The position numbers and the translations under genes are program-made. Source: an uncultured Granulosicoccus sp. (GTDB lineage: Bacteria; Pseudomonadota; Gammaproteobacteria; Granulosicoccales; Granulosicoccaceae). Taken from it: a stretch of DNA of 64,000 nt. The DNA is taken from positions 62,001 through 126,000 of the forward strand of contig CANMQI010000012.1 in assembly GCA_947499955.1 (NCBI GenBank), in the 5' to 3' direction. Under the pieces are notes generated by a model, which searched no databases, was not told the origin of the DNA, and worked only from the letters and a program-made list of their open reading frames with translations. Positions 54,658-63,735 of this stretch are shown piece after piece; position 1 is the stretch's first letter, and each line of letters begins with the position of its first letter.

Positions 54658-55305
54658 ATGTCAAGACAGAGCAGCGGGAAGGGCGGAGAGGGTGGCGCAC
54701 GCAGTGGCGCATGCAATGGCGCACGCAATGGCGCACGCAATGGCGCACGCAGGGGCGCACGCAGTGGCGCACGCAGTGAGCCACCGTTGTTCACCCCGGA
54801 AAAATTCGATTCCGAGCAATCGATCGGCTATCTGATGCGTCTGGTCATCAATTCCATGAAGGCGCAGATAGATCAGGCCATGGAACCTCATGATCTGACT
54901 GCCATGCAGTGGCAGCCGCTTTACATCATTGCCAATGGTCTGGCGACGACCTCCGCGGATGTTGCCAGGCGCATGCAGATGGATACCGGTGCGGTGACCC
55001 GCATGGTTGATCGCATGGAGCAGAAGGGACTGGTCGAACGGGTTCGCTGTCAGGACGATCGCCGTGTGGTGAATCTGCAGGTCACTGACAGTGGCAGACA
55101 GTCGGCCGCTGTTGTTCCCGAGGCCCTGTGCAAGGTGCTGAACGATCATCTGCAAGGTTTCACGGCAGATGAGGCCGAGGCTCTGAAAGGATTTCTGCTA
55201 CGCATGCTTGAAAACGGCTTCGAGGCGGGGTTTGCCAGTAACCCATCCACGACACCCCGTCATTCTTCTACTTCCAGTATCAGCAAGACCGGGAAGCGTT
55301 CATGA
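54658..55305 (+). CDS. MarR-family regulator of the downstream efflux operon
   Basis: Winged-helix repressor of 215 residues from ATG 54658. The MarR domain occupies about 60-185: TSADVARRMQMDTGAVTRMVDRMEQKGLVERV, then the wing CQDDRRVVNLQVTDSG. The first 45 residues are unusual, a repetitive basic tail of Gly-Ala-Arg-Ser type units from a 12-bp DNA repeat. The stop overlaps the emrA start (ATGA). By analogy with EmrR/MprA it represses the operon and is released by efflux substrates. Confidence 0.9.
   Translation: MSRQSSGKGGEGGARSGACNGARNGARNGARRGARSGARSEPPLFTPEKFDSEQSIGYLMRLVINSMKAQIDQAMEPHDLTAMQWQPLYIIANGLATTSADVARRMQMDTGAVTRMVDRMEQKGLVERVRCQDDRRVVNLQVTDSGRQSAAVVPEALCKVLNDHLQGFTADEAEALKGFLLRMLENGFEAGFASNPSTTPRHSSTSSISKTGKRS
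54694..54777 (+). repeat. 7 x 12-bp in-frame repeat in marR
   Basis: Seven contiguous units close to GGCGCACGCAGT, encoding Gly-Ala-Arg/Cys-Ser/Asn/Arg tetrapeptides at residues 13-40 of the MarR protein. Units 1, 6 and 7 are identical, and 3 and 4 are identical (with AAT in place of AGT). The array is a multiple of three, so copy changes keep the frame. Confidence 0.95.
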
Positions 55306-56633
55306 GTCAGTCAGACACTACACACAACAGCCCGCACCTGGGTGATCGTGCCGAGCAGGCCCAACAGGCGCGCAAGCGCAAGCGGCGGCGTGGATTGGGA
55401 ACCTTGATGGTCGTGGTGTTGCTGGGTGGGGTGGGGTATGTCGTCTGGCAATACGTCGGAGCGCCTTCGTCGCAGACCACCGACAATGCCTATGTTCAGG
55501 GGCCTGTCGTTCAGGTCACGCCACAACTGCCCGGTACGGTGGTCGAGATAGCGGCTCAGGATACCGATTACGTGCAAGCGGGACAGGTGCTGATTCGGCT
55601 GGATCCGGTGGATGCTCAGTTGGCTCTGGATCAGGCTGAGGCAGAGCTTGCGCAAACGGTAAGAGAGGTCACGACACTCTATGGTGATAATGCAACTCTG
55701 AGTGCCCAGATACGCTCACGCGAGGCCGACCTTGCCAGAGCGCGTGCCCAAGCTGAACAGTATCGTGGTGATCTTGCCCGTCGAGTGCAGTTGTCACGAT
55801 CCGGTGCCATTTCCAACGAGGAGCTCAAGCACAACCAGGCGCAACTGGACGTGGCGGAGAGTTCCACACGTGCAGCAGAGGCTGCGGTGTCTGCCGCACG
55901 TGAACAGCTGACAACCAGCCTGTTGTTGACGGCCAATACCGACCCGGCACAGCATCCCAGGGTTCAGCGCGCCGCGGCGCAGATGCGCAATGCCATGCTG
56001 GCGCTTGATCGTACCGAGATCAGAGCGCCGGTTGATGGTCATGTGGCCCAACGTCATGTGCAGCTCGGCCAGAGAGTGCAGACAGGCAGCTCACTCATGT
56101 CCGTGATCCCTCTGAAGGATGTCTGGGTGGATGCCAACTTCAAGGAAAGCCAGTTGGCTGACATGCGCATTGGCCAGCACGTCGAGCTGGAAGCCGATAT
56201 CTACGGAGAGGACGTGATCTATACGGGCAAGGTCCAGGGGCTGGGTGCTGGTACGGGGGCCGCCTTTGCACTGTTGCCGGCGCAGAATGCCACGGGAAAC
56301 TGGATCAAGGTTGTCCAGCGGGTACCGGTCAGAATCAATCTGGATCAACGTGAATTGTCTGAGCACCCGTTGCGCATCGGGCTGTCCATGACCGCCAGAG
56401 TCGATACTTCCGATACCAGTGGTTCAAGGATTTCCACCACCGCCAATGCGACTGAGACAGAGATGCTGAACTCACCGCAGACGACGCTGGAGGCCAGGCT
56501 TGCGGCAGACCGGGAAGTACAGAGAATCATCAGCAGCAACATGACAGGCTCTGTGTCGCCTCAGTCGGCCAGCTCGGACGGTGTGCCTCAGGAAGCGATG
56601 GATGACTCATCCGCGGCAACGGTCAACAATTGA
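55302..56633 (+). CDS. emrA: HlyD/EmrA-family membrane fusion protein
   Basis: Periplasmic adaptor of a tripartite efflux pump, 443 residues. Cytoplasmic basic tail, one membrane helix (GTLMVVVLLGGVGYVVWQYVG), lipoyl half-motifs (TDNAYVQGPVVQVTPQLPGTV and EIRAPVDGHVAQRHVQLGQ), a coiled-coil hairpin (about 100-220) and a beta-barrel domain. The last 70 residues are a Ser/Thr/Asn-rich tail. It starts inside the marR stop and is followed by emrB. Confidence 0.92.
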   Translation: MSQSDTTHNSPHLGDRAEQAQQARKRKRRRGLGTLMVVVLLGGVGYVVWQYVGAPSSQTTDNAYVQGPVVQVTPQLPGTVVEIAAQDTDYVQAGQVLIRLDPVDAQLALDQAEAELAQTVREVTTLYGDNATLSAQIRSREADLARARAQAEQYRGDLARRVQLSRSGAISNEELKHNQAQLDVAESSTRAAEAAVSAAREQLTTSLLLTANTDPAQHPRVQRAAAQMRNAMLALDRTEIRAPVDGHVAQRHVQLGQRVQTGSSLMSVIPLKDVWVDANFKESQLADMRIGQHVELEADIYGEDVIYTGKVQGLGAGTGAAFALLPAQNATGNWIKVVQRVPVRINLDQRELSEHPLRIGLSMTARVDTSDTSGSRISTTANATETEMLNSPQTTLEARLAADREVQRIISSNMTGSVSPQSASSDGVPQEAMDDSSAATVNN

Positions 56634-56700
56634 TCGTCAAGCGGACTGAATTCCTGATGCAACGTCACTTCCTGTCCAGCGCCACCGTCGGTATCTGATC

Positions 56701-58263
56701 ATGGCTGCAGCTCAAGAACGCCTGCCACCGCTGACAGGCCCGAAACTGGTTATCGGTACCATCGTGCTGTCTCTGGCGACGTTCATGAACGTCCTGGACA
56801 CATCAATCGCCAATGTATCGATTCCTGCCATTGCCGGTGACCTGGGCGTCAGTTCGACCCAGGGTACCTGGGTCATTACCTCCTTTGCCGTGGCCAATGC
56901 CATCTCGGTTCCGTTGACCGGGTGGCTGACCCAGCGTTTCGGGCAGGTGAAGTTGTTCGTGAGCAGCATACTGCTGTTCACGCTGGCATCGCTGTTGTGC
57001 GGTATGGCCTCGAGTATCGAGATGCTGATTGCCTTTCGTATTCTCCAGGGTGCCGTGGCGGGGCCCATGATTCCGCTCTCGCAGACGCTGTTGCTGTCAA
57101 GCTATCCGGTAGCAAGGGCCGGTCTTGCACTAGCCATGTGGAGTATCACTACCCTGGTGGCACCGGTGTGCGGACCTCTGCTGGGCGGCTGGATTACCGA
57201 TAACATGTCCTGGCCATGGATCTTCTACATCAATGTGCCCATCGGTTTGCTGGCAGCGGCCATCACCTGGGGTCTCTACCGCAACCGTGAAACGCCGACT
57301 CGCCGGTTGCCGATAGACACGATTGGTCTGGCCTTGCTGGTGATCTGGGTCGGATCGATGCAGATCATGCTCGACCTGGGCAAGGAGTTGGACTGGTTTG
57401 CCTCGTCGCAGATCGTGATGCTGGCTCTGGTGGCGGTGATCGGTTTCATTGCCTTTGTCATCTGGGAGTTGACCGATGAACATCCAGTGGTGGATCTGCG
57501 ATTGTTTGCCGGCCGCAACTTCTGGGTGGGTACCCTGCTGATATCCATGGGTTATGGCGCTTTTTTTGGATCCATCGTCTTGCTGCCCTTGTGGCTCCAG
57601 CAATGGATGGGTTACACGGCAACCTGGGCCGGACTGGTGACGGCGCCGGTGGGCATACTGGCCATCATCGTCTCGCCCATCGTGGGGGCCAATATCGCGC
57701 GACTGGATGCCAGAAAGATCGTGACCTTCTCGTTCACGGTGTTTGCCCTGGTGATGTGGATGCGCTCGCAGTTCAGTACCGACTCCACACCTCAGGCGGT
57801 GCTGATACCGATCGTCATTCAGGGGCTGGCGCTGGCAACGTTCTTCATTCCGCTGGTCACGATCACGCTCTCGGGATTGCCGCCGGAGAAATTGCCGGCA
57901 GCATCAGGTCTGTCGAACTTTGCCCGCATCACGGCAGGGGCGATTGGTACTTCGGTGAGTACCACGGCCTGGGAGCATCGGGCAGCCCTGCATCATGCAG
58001 AGTTGTCGGAGCACTTGAACGGCGGCAATGAGGTGTTCAATCAGGCCATGAATACGCTGTCAGAGCGGGGCCTGAGTCAGGTGCAGAGTCTATCCCTGGT
58101 CGATCGGCTGGTCAGTCAGCAGGCCTTCACCATGAGTGCCGATGATATCTTTCTGGCGTCGGCGATTCTGTTTCTGCTGATGATTCCGGTGGTGTGGCTG
58201 GCGCGTCAGGCCAAGCGTCCCGGTGGCGGTGATGACGATGCTGCTGCCAGTGGCGCGCATTGA
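56701..58263 (+). CDS. emrB: DHA2-family MFS multidrug transporter (EmrB-like)
   Basis: Inner-membrane drug:H+ antiporter of 520 residues with 14 predicted helices. DHA2 signatures are ATFMNVLDTSIANVSIPAIAGDLG in helix 1 and GWLTQRFGQVKLF in the loop 2-3. It pairs with EmrA and an outer-membrane channel (none here) to export hydrophobic toxins. Begins 67 bp after emrA in the same operon. Confidence 0.94.
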   Translation: MAAAQERLPPLTGPKLVIGTIVLSLATFMNVLDTSIANVSIPAIAGDLGVSSTQGTWVITSFAVANAISVPLTGWLTQRFGQVKLFVSSILLFTLASLLCGMASSIEMLIAFRILQGAVAGPMIPLSQTLLLSSYPVARAGLALAMWSITTLVAPVCGPLLGGWITDNMSWPWIFYINVPIGLLAAAITWGLYRNRETPTRRLPIDTIGLALLVIWVGSMQIMLDLGKELDWFASSQIVMLALVAVIGFIAFVIWELTDEHPVVDLRLFAGRNFWVGTLLISMGYGAFFGSIVLLPLWLQQWMGYTATWAGLVTAPVGILAIIVSPIVGANIARLDARKIVTFSFTVFALVMWMRSQFSTDSTPQAVLIPIVIQGLALATFFIPLVTITLSGLPPEKLPAASGLSNFARITAGAIGTSVSTTAWEHRAALHHAELSEHLNGGNEVFNQAMNTLSERGLSQVQSLSLVDRLVSQQAFTMSADDIFLASAILFLLMIPVVWLARQAKRPGGGDDDAAASGAH

Positions 58264-58268
58264 AAGCC

Positions 58269-58316
58269 GGGCTGCCGATACAGCGTGTCGGCAGCCCATC
58301 GGCACTGTCGGTGCCG
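58269..58316. terminator. Double hairpin between emrB and rhodanese genes
   Basis: GGGCTGCCGA (58269-58278) pairs with TCGGCAGCCC (58288-58297), a perfect 10-bp stem with a 9-nt loop. A second stem CGGCAC/GTGCCG follows at 58300-58316. Both lie in the gap of two convergent genes. Confidence 0.7.
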
Positions 58317-58336
58317 CTGATTGGTGAGTCGCCGCT

Positions 58337-58738
58337 TCAGGACGTCTCTTCCACGCGCTCAACCGGACCGCCCTGTTGTTCCCAGGTGGAAAAGCCTTCC
58401 TTCAGGTGCGCGGCCTCGAAGCCCATGTCCTGCAGGGTTGCCACGGTCAGGGCAGAGCGCCAGCCAGAGGCGCAGTGAAACACGAACTTCTTGTCCTGCG
58501 CGAAGACGTCCTTGAAGTACGGGCTGTCAGGATCCACCCAGAATTCGATCATGCCGCGGGGTGCGTGGAAACTGCCCGGAATGAAACCGCCACGCTGACG
58601 TTCCCGGATATCGCGGATGTCCACGATCACGACGTTCGGGTCCTCGACCAGCTTGATCAGGTCTGCGGTCTCGATCTCTTCAATGCGCTGCCGAGCGTCG
58701 GCGACCATCTTCTGTGTGTTGATCTTGAGCGTTTGCAT
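58337..58738 (-). CDS. Rhodanese-like sulfurtransferase
   Basis: Single-domain rhodanese of 133 residues from ATG 58738; the longer frame starts with an unlikely leader. The active-site loop is CASGWRS with Cys89, preceded by VVIVDIRDIRERQRGGFIPGS. Cytoplasmic, moving sulfane sulfur. It is alone on the minus strand, convergent with emrB. Confidence 0.9.
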   Translation of the reverse strand: MQTLKINTQKMVADARQRIEEIETADLIKLVEDPNVVIVDIRDIRERQRGGFIPGSFHAPRGMIEFWVDPDSPYFKDVFAQDKKFVFHCASGWRSALTVATLQDMGFEAAHLKEGFSTWEQQGGPVERVEETS

Positions 58739-58937
58739 GGCTTGTGTTCCGGTACGGGAAATCGCTGGGAGGAATACTGACACCATTGAATTTCAGGTGC
58801 AACACATGCCCGGCGGCCCAGGCAAGCGGTGTTTGCTTGCAGGCCCATGATCTTGAAACCTGTCATGAACTGTACAAGCGCTCGTCGTTCAAGCAAGATT
58901 GAACTCTCGATGAATAAACTGACAGGAGGTGACAATC

Positions 58938-59690
58938 ATGACTGCTAAACCACTGGCACTGATCACCGGTGCCGCTCAGGGAATCGGTTATGCCTGTGCC
59001 GAGGCACTGGCAGAGAATGGCTACCGGGTGATCCTCAGTGACATCAACGCCGAGGGTGTGGCGGAAGCTGCCAGGACGCTCGGCGGCGATGCAGTGTCTC
59101 TGGTCTGCGACATGGCGGATACCGATGCGATCAGCGCCATGTTCGACACCATCGAAAGCGAGTACGGGCCGGTCAGTGCGCTGGTCAACAATGCCGGTAT
59201 TGCGGCCCCCGGTGATTTTCTCGATACAACACTGGAGCAGTTTCGCAAGGTCATCGACATCAATCTGGTGGGTACCTTTGCCGCCTTGCAGCGTGCTGCG
59301 CGCACCATGGTGGAGAACAAGATTCAGGGCTCGATTGTCAATATGTCGTCCATCAATGCCGTGGTCGCCATTCCCTCCATTGCAGCCTACTGTTCGTCCA
59401 AGGGCGGCGTCATGCAGTTGACCAAGGCATCCGCTCTGGCGCTGGCGCCTCACAATATACGCGTCAATGCGGTCGGGCCGGGCTCCATCGATACCGCCAT
59501 GATGGCCGGGGTGAATGCCAACCCGGAAGCCATGAAGATGGTCATGTCCAGAACACCCCTGAAGCGCGTGGGCAAGGCCCAGGAAATCGCTAACGTCGTG
59601 GCGTTTCTGACCAGCGACAAGGCCAGTTATGTGACCGGTGAAACCATCTATGTCGACGGCGGGCGTCTGGGCATGAATTACACCTGCTGA
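58938..59690 (+). CDS. SDR-family oxidoreductase
   Basis: Classical short-chain dehydrogenase of 250 residues. Cofactor motif TGAAQGIG near the N-terminus, NNAG, and the catalytic Ser...Tyr-x3-Lys as MSSINAV and YCSSK. ATG 58938 has a near-perfect AGGAGGT seven bases upstream. It is 38 bp from the molybdoenzyme gene, so co-transcribed. Substrate unknown; a sugar or alcohol dehydrogenase is most common. Confidence 0.92.
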   Translation: MTAKPLALITGAAQGIGYACAEALAENGYRVILSDINAEGVAEAARTLGGDAVSLVCDMADTDAISAMFDTIESEYGPVSALVNNAGIAAPGDFLDTTLEQFRKVIDINLVGTFAALQRAARTMVENKIQGSIVNMSSINAVVAIPSIAAYCSSKGGVMQLTKASALALAPHNIRVNAVGPGSIDTAMMAGVNANPEAMKMVMSRTPLKRVGKAQEIANVVAFLTSDKASYVTGETIYVDGGRLGMNYTC

Positions 59691-59728
59691 CGATCGGTCA
59701 CGACACCCGCAGCCACACGGAGAACGTC

Positions 59729-62026
59729 ATGTCAAAGCTCGAAATCACGGTCAACCACTGGGGCGTCGGACGGGCTCGGGTCAAGGACGGCAAACTGCTG
59801 GAGGTCGGCTCGCATCCGGCCGATCCGGCACCATCACCCATTAATGGCAATATCGCCAGCAGTCTGAATGGCAAGGCGCGTGTCCTGCGCCCGGCGGTGC
59901 GACAGAGCTGGCTGGAGCAGGGAGCGCTGGCCAAGGCCTGCGAACGCGGTCGCGAACCCTTTGTCGAGGTCCGTTGGGACCAGGCCCTGGAACTACTGGC
60001 CGCGGAGCTCGATCGGGTTCGGCAAGTGCACGGCAACGAATCCATCTATGCCGGTTCCTACGGCTGGTCCAGTGCCGGTCGTTTTCATCACGCACAGAGC
60101 CAGATGAAGCGTTTTCTGAATGTCTGTGGCGGCTTCACACGCTCGGAAGGCAATTACAGCTATAACGCCGCACTGGGTCTGATGCCGCATGTGGTCAAGA
60201 ACTACCGAGAGATGGTGGTCGAGGCCACGCGCTGGAAGGTCATTGCCAAAGAGGTGGATCTGGTGGTCATGTTCGGTGGTATCCCGGCGCGCAGCACGCA
60301 AGTGTCAGACGGGGGGATCGGTCGGCATCGCGCATCAAGCGACATGCGCGCCTGTGCCGAGGCGGGTGTCCGGTTCGTCAATCTGAGCCCCTTGCGTACC
60401 GATGCTGCCGATGAATTGCACGCCGAGTGGCTACCGCCACGACCCGGTTCCGATACCGCCGTGATGATGGGGATGGCGCATCTGCTGATAACGGAAGGTC
60501 TGCACGACCAGGCCTTTCTCGATCGCTATACCGTGGGCTACGAACAGGTGCGAGCCTATCTGTTTGGCGAGAGCGACGGGGTCGTCAAGGATCTTGCCTG
60601 GGCCGCCAGGCTCTCGGGCCTTGATGCCACGCGGCTGGCCGAGCTGACCCGTGAAATGGCTTTGAAACGCACCCTGATTACAACGACAGCGGGCATACAA
60701 CGAGCCGACTTCGGTGAGCAGCCCCTGTGGATGACGGTCACGCTTGCCGCCTTGTTGGGGCAGATCGGACAGGCTGGCGGATTCGGAATCGGCTATGCCG
60801 TCAATGGCAGTTTCGGTTCTGCCGGCAGGCCGTATCGAGCAGGCTCTTTCTCTCAAGGGCGTAACCCTGTAGAGAATTTCGTGCCGGTTGCCATGGTGGC
60901 AGATGCACTGCTGCGACCGCACGAAGTATACGACTATGCCGGAGAGCGGATGCGTTTCCCTGACATACGCATGGTGTGGTGGGCCGGTGGCAATCCCTTC
61001 CATCATGCTCAGGACCTGAACCGGCTAAGACAGGCCTTCCAATGTCCGGAGACCATCATTGTCAACGAGATGAACTGGACCAGCACCGCGCGACACGCCG
61101 ACATCGTGCTGCCCGTGGCAGCGGCTGAAGAGCGCATGGATTTTGCCGCTGGCAAGTATGATCCCGCTCTGCTACCCATGCCCGCCATAGCCGAGCCCCC
61201 CGGGGAGGCGATGAGCGAGTTCGATATCTTCTGCGCACTCGAGCAGAGAATGACGGGGGATACTCTGTTCAGTGAAGGGCTCAGTGGAGATCAGTGGGTG
61301 GAGCGCCTCTGGGAAGAAACACGCGCAGAGGCGCGCCGCTACGGTGATGAATTACCAACGTGGAGCGACTTCATTGCCGGCGATATTGTCGAGCTTGAAG
61401 ACCCGGAACCGGAACGGGTGTTTCTGGCAGACTTCAGGGCGGACCCATTGGCCTCGCCATTGCCGACACCCAGTGGCCTGATCGAGCTGTATTCGCAGAC
61501 CATTGCCGATTTTGACTATGACGATTGCCCGGGTCAGGCCAGCTGGATTCCGCCTCGGGGCATCAGCAATGGTGACTGCAAACGCTTTCCGCTACAGATG
61601 ATATCGGGGCAGCCGGCCACGCGACTGCACAGCCAACTGGATAACGGTGACTACAGCAAGAGCTGCAAGATACAGGGGCGAGAGCCGGTGTTGATTCATC
61701 CTGACGATGCGCATCATCGAGGTATTCAGGATGGCGATGTGGTGGAACTGTTCAACGACAGGGGGCGTTGCCTGGCAGGTGCCCGCCTGACCGATGATGT
61801 CATGGCAGGGGTTGTATTTCTGTGGACAGGGGCCTGGTATGACCCTGATTTTGCAGCTCCTCAGCATCGCGATCGACACGGTAACCCGAACGTCCTGACG
61901 CACGATCTGCGAACATCACGATTGTCTCAGGGGCCAGCGGCGCATTCCGCTTTCGTCGAGCTGTGCCGATTCGAAGGCGAGTTGCCGGAGATTCGTGTGC
62001 ACTCCCAGCCGGCATTCACCGCTTGA
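59729..62026 (+). CDS. Molybdopterin oxidoreductase, BisC/TorA/DMSO-reductase type
   Basis: Mo-bisMGD enzyme of 765 residues, the size of biotin sulfoxide reductase. The Mo-binding region is SYGWSSAGRFHHAQ, with the coordinating Ser around 114-115, and WWAGGNPFHHAQDLNRLR and NEMNWTSTARHADIVLPV bind the cofactor. No Tat signal and no N-terminal Fe-S cysteines, so it is cytoplasmic like BisC rather than TorA/DmsA. It reduces an S- or N-oxide, or works with the SDR in a catabolic pathway. Its stop is 1 bp from the convergent gntR stop. Confidence 0.9.
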   Translation: MSKLEITVNHWGVGRARVKDGKLLEVGSHPADPAPSPINGNIASSLNGKARVLRPAVRQSWLEQGALAKACERGREPFVEVRWDQALELLAAELDRVRQVHGNESIYAGSYGWSSAGRFHHAQSQMKRFLNVCGGFTRSEGNYSYNAALGLMPHVVKNYREMVVEATRWKVIAKEVDLVVMFGGIPARSTQVSDGGIGRHRASSDMRACAEAGVRFVNLSPLRTDAADELHAEWLPPRPGSDTAVMMGMAHLLITEGLHDQAFLDRYTVGYEQVRAYLFGESDGVVKDLAWAARLSGLDATRLAELTREMALKRTLITTTAGIQRADFGEQPLWMTVTLAALLGQIGQAGGFGIGYAVNGSFGSAGRPYRAGSFSQGRNPVENFVPVAMVADALLRPHEVYDYAGERMRFPDIRMVWWAGGNPFHHAQDLNRLRQAFQCPETIIVNEMNWTSTARHADIVLPVAAAEERMDFAAGKYDPALLPMPAIAEPPGEAMSEFDIFCALEQRMTGDTLFSEGLSGDQWVERLWEETRAEARRYGDELPTWSDFIAGDIVELEDPEPERVFLADFRADPLASPLPTPSGLIELYSQTIADFDYDDCPGQASWIPPRGISNGDCKRFPLQMISGQPATRLHSQLDNGDYSKSCKIQGREPVLIHPDDAHHRGIQDGDVVELFNDRGRCLAGARLTDDVMAGVVFLWTGAWYDPDFAAPQHRDRHGNPNVLTHDLRTSRLSQGPAAHSAFVELCRFEGELPEIRVHSQPAFTA

Positions 62027-62027
62027 A

Positions 62028-62717
62028 TCAGGACAGCTGAACGCCGGCACACACGGCCGTGTTGTTGATATGGTTGCGCATGGCCTGGCAGGCCTTGTCT
62101 GAATCGCCTTGCCTGAGCGCTTCCAGAATCAAGCGGTGTTCGCTGATCGATTGCGCCATGCGAGCCGGTTCGGTGTGCGGAATGGGCTGGCGCTGACTCT
62201 CGCTGAGCAAATCCTGCACGGATTGGTAGAGTCGCTTGAGCATGAGGTTGTTGCAGGCCTCTGCAATGGTGCGGTGAAAGCGCAGGTCAGCCTCCACGTG
62301 CGCCATCAGATCACCATTGTTCCAGGCATCCTCGAAAGCCTGGTTGGCGGATTCCAGCGCATCGAATGTGGCCTCGCTCAGTGAGCCTGCGCTCAGACGG
62401 CAAAGCTCTCCCTCGATCAGAATGCGTGACTGGAAGACATCCTTGATGTCGTAGGTGTCGCCATAGCGCCAGGTGCGCGGTGTGCCGTTGTCTTCCTCCG
62501 GATCCACCACAAAGGTGCCGCGTGCCGGCAGGGTTCTGACCAGTCCCAGGGTTTCCAGCGTCAGCAGTGCCTCACGCAGGGAAGGGCGGGAGACTTTCAA
62601 TTGTTCCGACAGGACACGCTGCGACGGAATCCTCTCGCCAGGCTTCAGTTCACCGGAGCGAATCATGTCCTGCAGCTTGCGCGCAATGGCCTGACCCAGA
62701 GGCACCTTGTTGTCCAT
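62028..62717 (-). CDS. GntR/FadR-family regulator with FCD domain
   Basis: Repressor-type regulator of 229 residues from ATG 62717. N-terminal winged helix (RIPSQRVLSEQLKVSRPSLREALLTLE) and a C-terminal FCD ligand domain with metal His residues (DLRFHRTIAEAC, SISEHRLILEAL). It is divergent from the amino-acid-type importer, and the shared gap has an 18-bp palindrome. It probably controls the importer and the adjacent catabolic genes. Confidence 0.93.
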   Translation of the reverse strand: MDNKVPLGQAIARKLQDMIRSGELKPGERIPSQRVLSEQLKVSRPSLREALLTLETLGLVRTLPARGTFVVDPEEDNGTPRTWRYGDTYDIKDVFQSRILIEGELCRLSAGSLSEATFDALESANQAFEDAWNNGDLMAHVEADLRFHRTIAEACNNLMLKRLYQSVQDLLSESQRQPIPHTEPARMAQSISEHRLILEALRQGDSDKACQAMRNHINNTAVCAGVQLS

Positions 62718-62823
62718 CAGATTCAATTTTCACACCCTCTTGGCAGGCTGCTGTCATCGCTGACGGCAGAAAAGGCAAGCCTGTGGGCAGCTTGCAATCG
62801 GAAAACATCCGTGTTTACATAGT

Positions 62824-62841
62824 GGTCAGACCGGTCTGACC
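62824..62841. promoter_or_regulatory. Operator-like 18-bp palindrome between gntR and importer
   Basis: GGTCAGACCGGTCTGACC is perfectly palindromic and is made of two GGTC-N-GACC boxes, the TGGT-N3-ACC half-site pattern typical of FadR-subfamily GntR regulators. It lies 40 bp before the importer start and 107 bp before gntR. Confidence 0.75.
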
Positions 62842-62880
62842 GGTTAACCCGAATAATCCATTGTAACAGGGGCACGGAGT

Positions 62881-63675
62881 ATGATCACACGTTATTTGAA
62901 AGGCGCCGCCATCGGCGTTTCCTTGTTGTCGGCAACGACAACGTCGGTCATCGCACAGGACACATTGATCGTCGGGGCCAACATCGGCAATGTGCCCTGG
63001 GAGTTCCTGAACGAATCCGGCGACACGGTCGGTTTCGAAGTGGATCTCGTCAAGGCGGTCGCCGACAAGCTCGGTGCGGAAGTCGAGATTCAGAACATTC
63101 CGTTCAACGGTCTGTTCTCGGCCGTACAGTCAGGCCGAATCGACATTGCCACGTCCTCCATCACCATCACCGATGAGCGTCTGCAATCGGTGAGCTTTGC
63201 GCAGCCGTATTACGACAGCGATCAGTCGCTGACAACAGCTGCTGGTGGTCCGGAATCACTGGCAGAAATGGAAGGCAAGGTCGTTGGCGTGGATACCGGC
63301 TCCACCGGAGACATGTGGGCCACCGCCAATGCCGAAAGCCACGCCTTTGACGATATCCGACGTTATGAAGGTCTGGCACCTGCGATGCTCGATCTGGCCG
63401 CTGGCCGCATCGATGGTTATATCTCCGATATTCCGGCTCTGTTGTACTACGTCAAGGACAAGCCCGGCCTGCAGGTTGTCGAGCGAATCGAAACCGGTGA
63501 GAAGTATTCCATGATGTTTGCCAAGGATGCGGAACTGGCGGTCAAGGTCAACGATGTGCTGACCGAGCTCAAGCAAAGTGGTGTGGTGGCAGAACTGCAT
63601 GAGAAGTGGTTCGGGGCGGCACCTGAGGAAACCACGTCGACCGTTCAGGTCATGGACATGCCATCGGCTGAATAA
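62881..63675 (+). CDS. Polar amino-acid-type ABC transporter substrate-binding protein
   Basis: Periplasmic solute-binding protein family 3, 264 residues. Signal peptide ends near SVIA-QDT. Family features: NVPWEFLNESGDTVGFEVDLV, IDIATSSITITDERLQSVSFAQPYY and GVDTGSTGDMWA. Ligands of the family are Glu, Gln, His, Arg or opines; the ligand here is not decidable. It is followed by a permease gene 60 bp downstream. Confidence 0.93.
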   Translation: MITRYLKGAAIGVSLLSATTTSVIAQDTLIVGANIGNVPWEFLNESGDTVGFEVDLVKAVADKLGAEVEIQNIPFNGLFSAVQSGRIDIATSSITITDERLQSVSFAQPYYDSDQSLTTAAGGPESLAEMEGKVVGVDTGSTGDMWATANAESHAFDDIRRYEGLAPAMLDLAAGRIDGYISDIPALLYYVKDKPGLQVVERIETGEKYSMMFAKDAELAVKVNDVLTELKQSGVVAELHEKWFGAAPEETTSTVQVMDMPSAE

Positions 63676-63735
63676 GTCATTGCACGAGCGCTTCGTCCCG
63701 ATGGACGGAGCGCCCTTCACTGACAAGAGCCTGCC

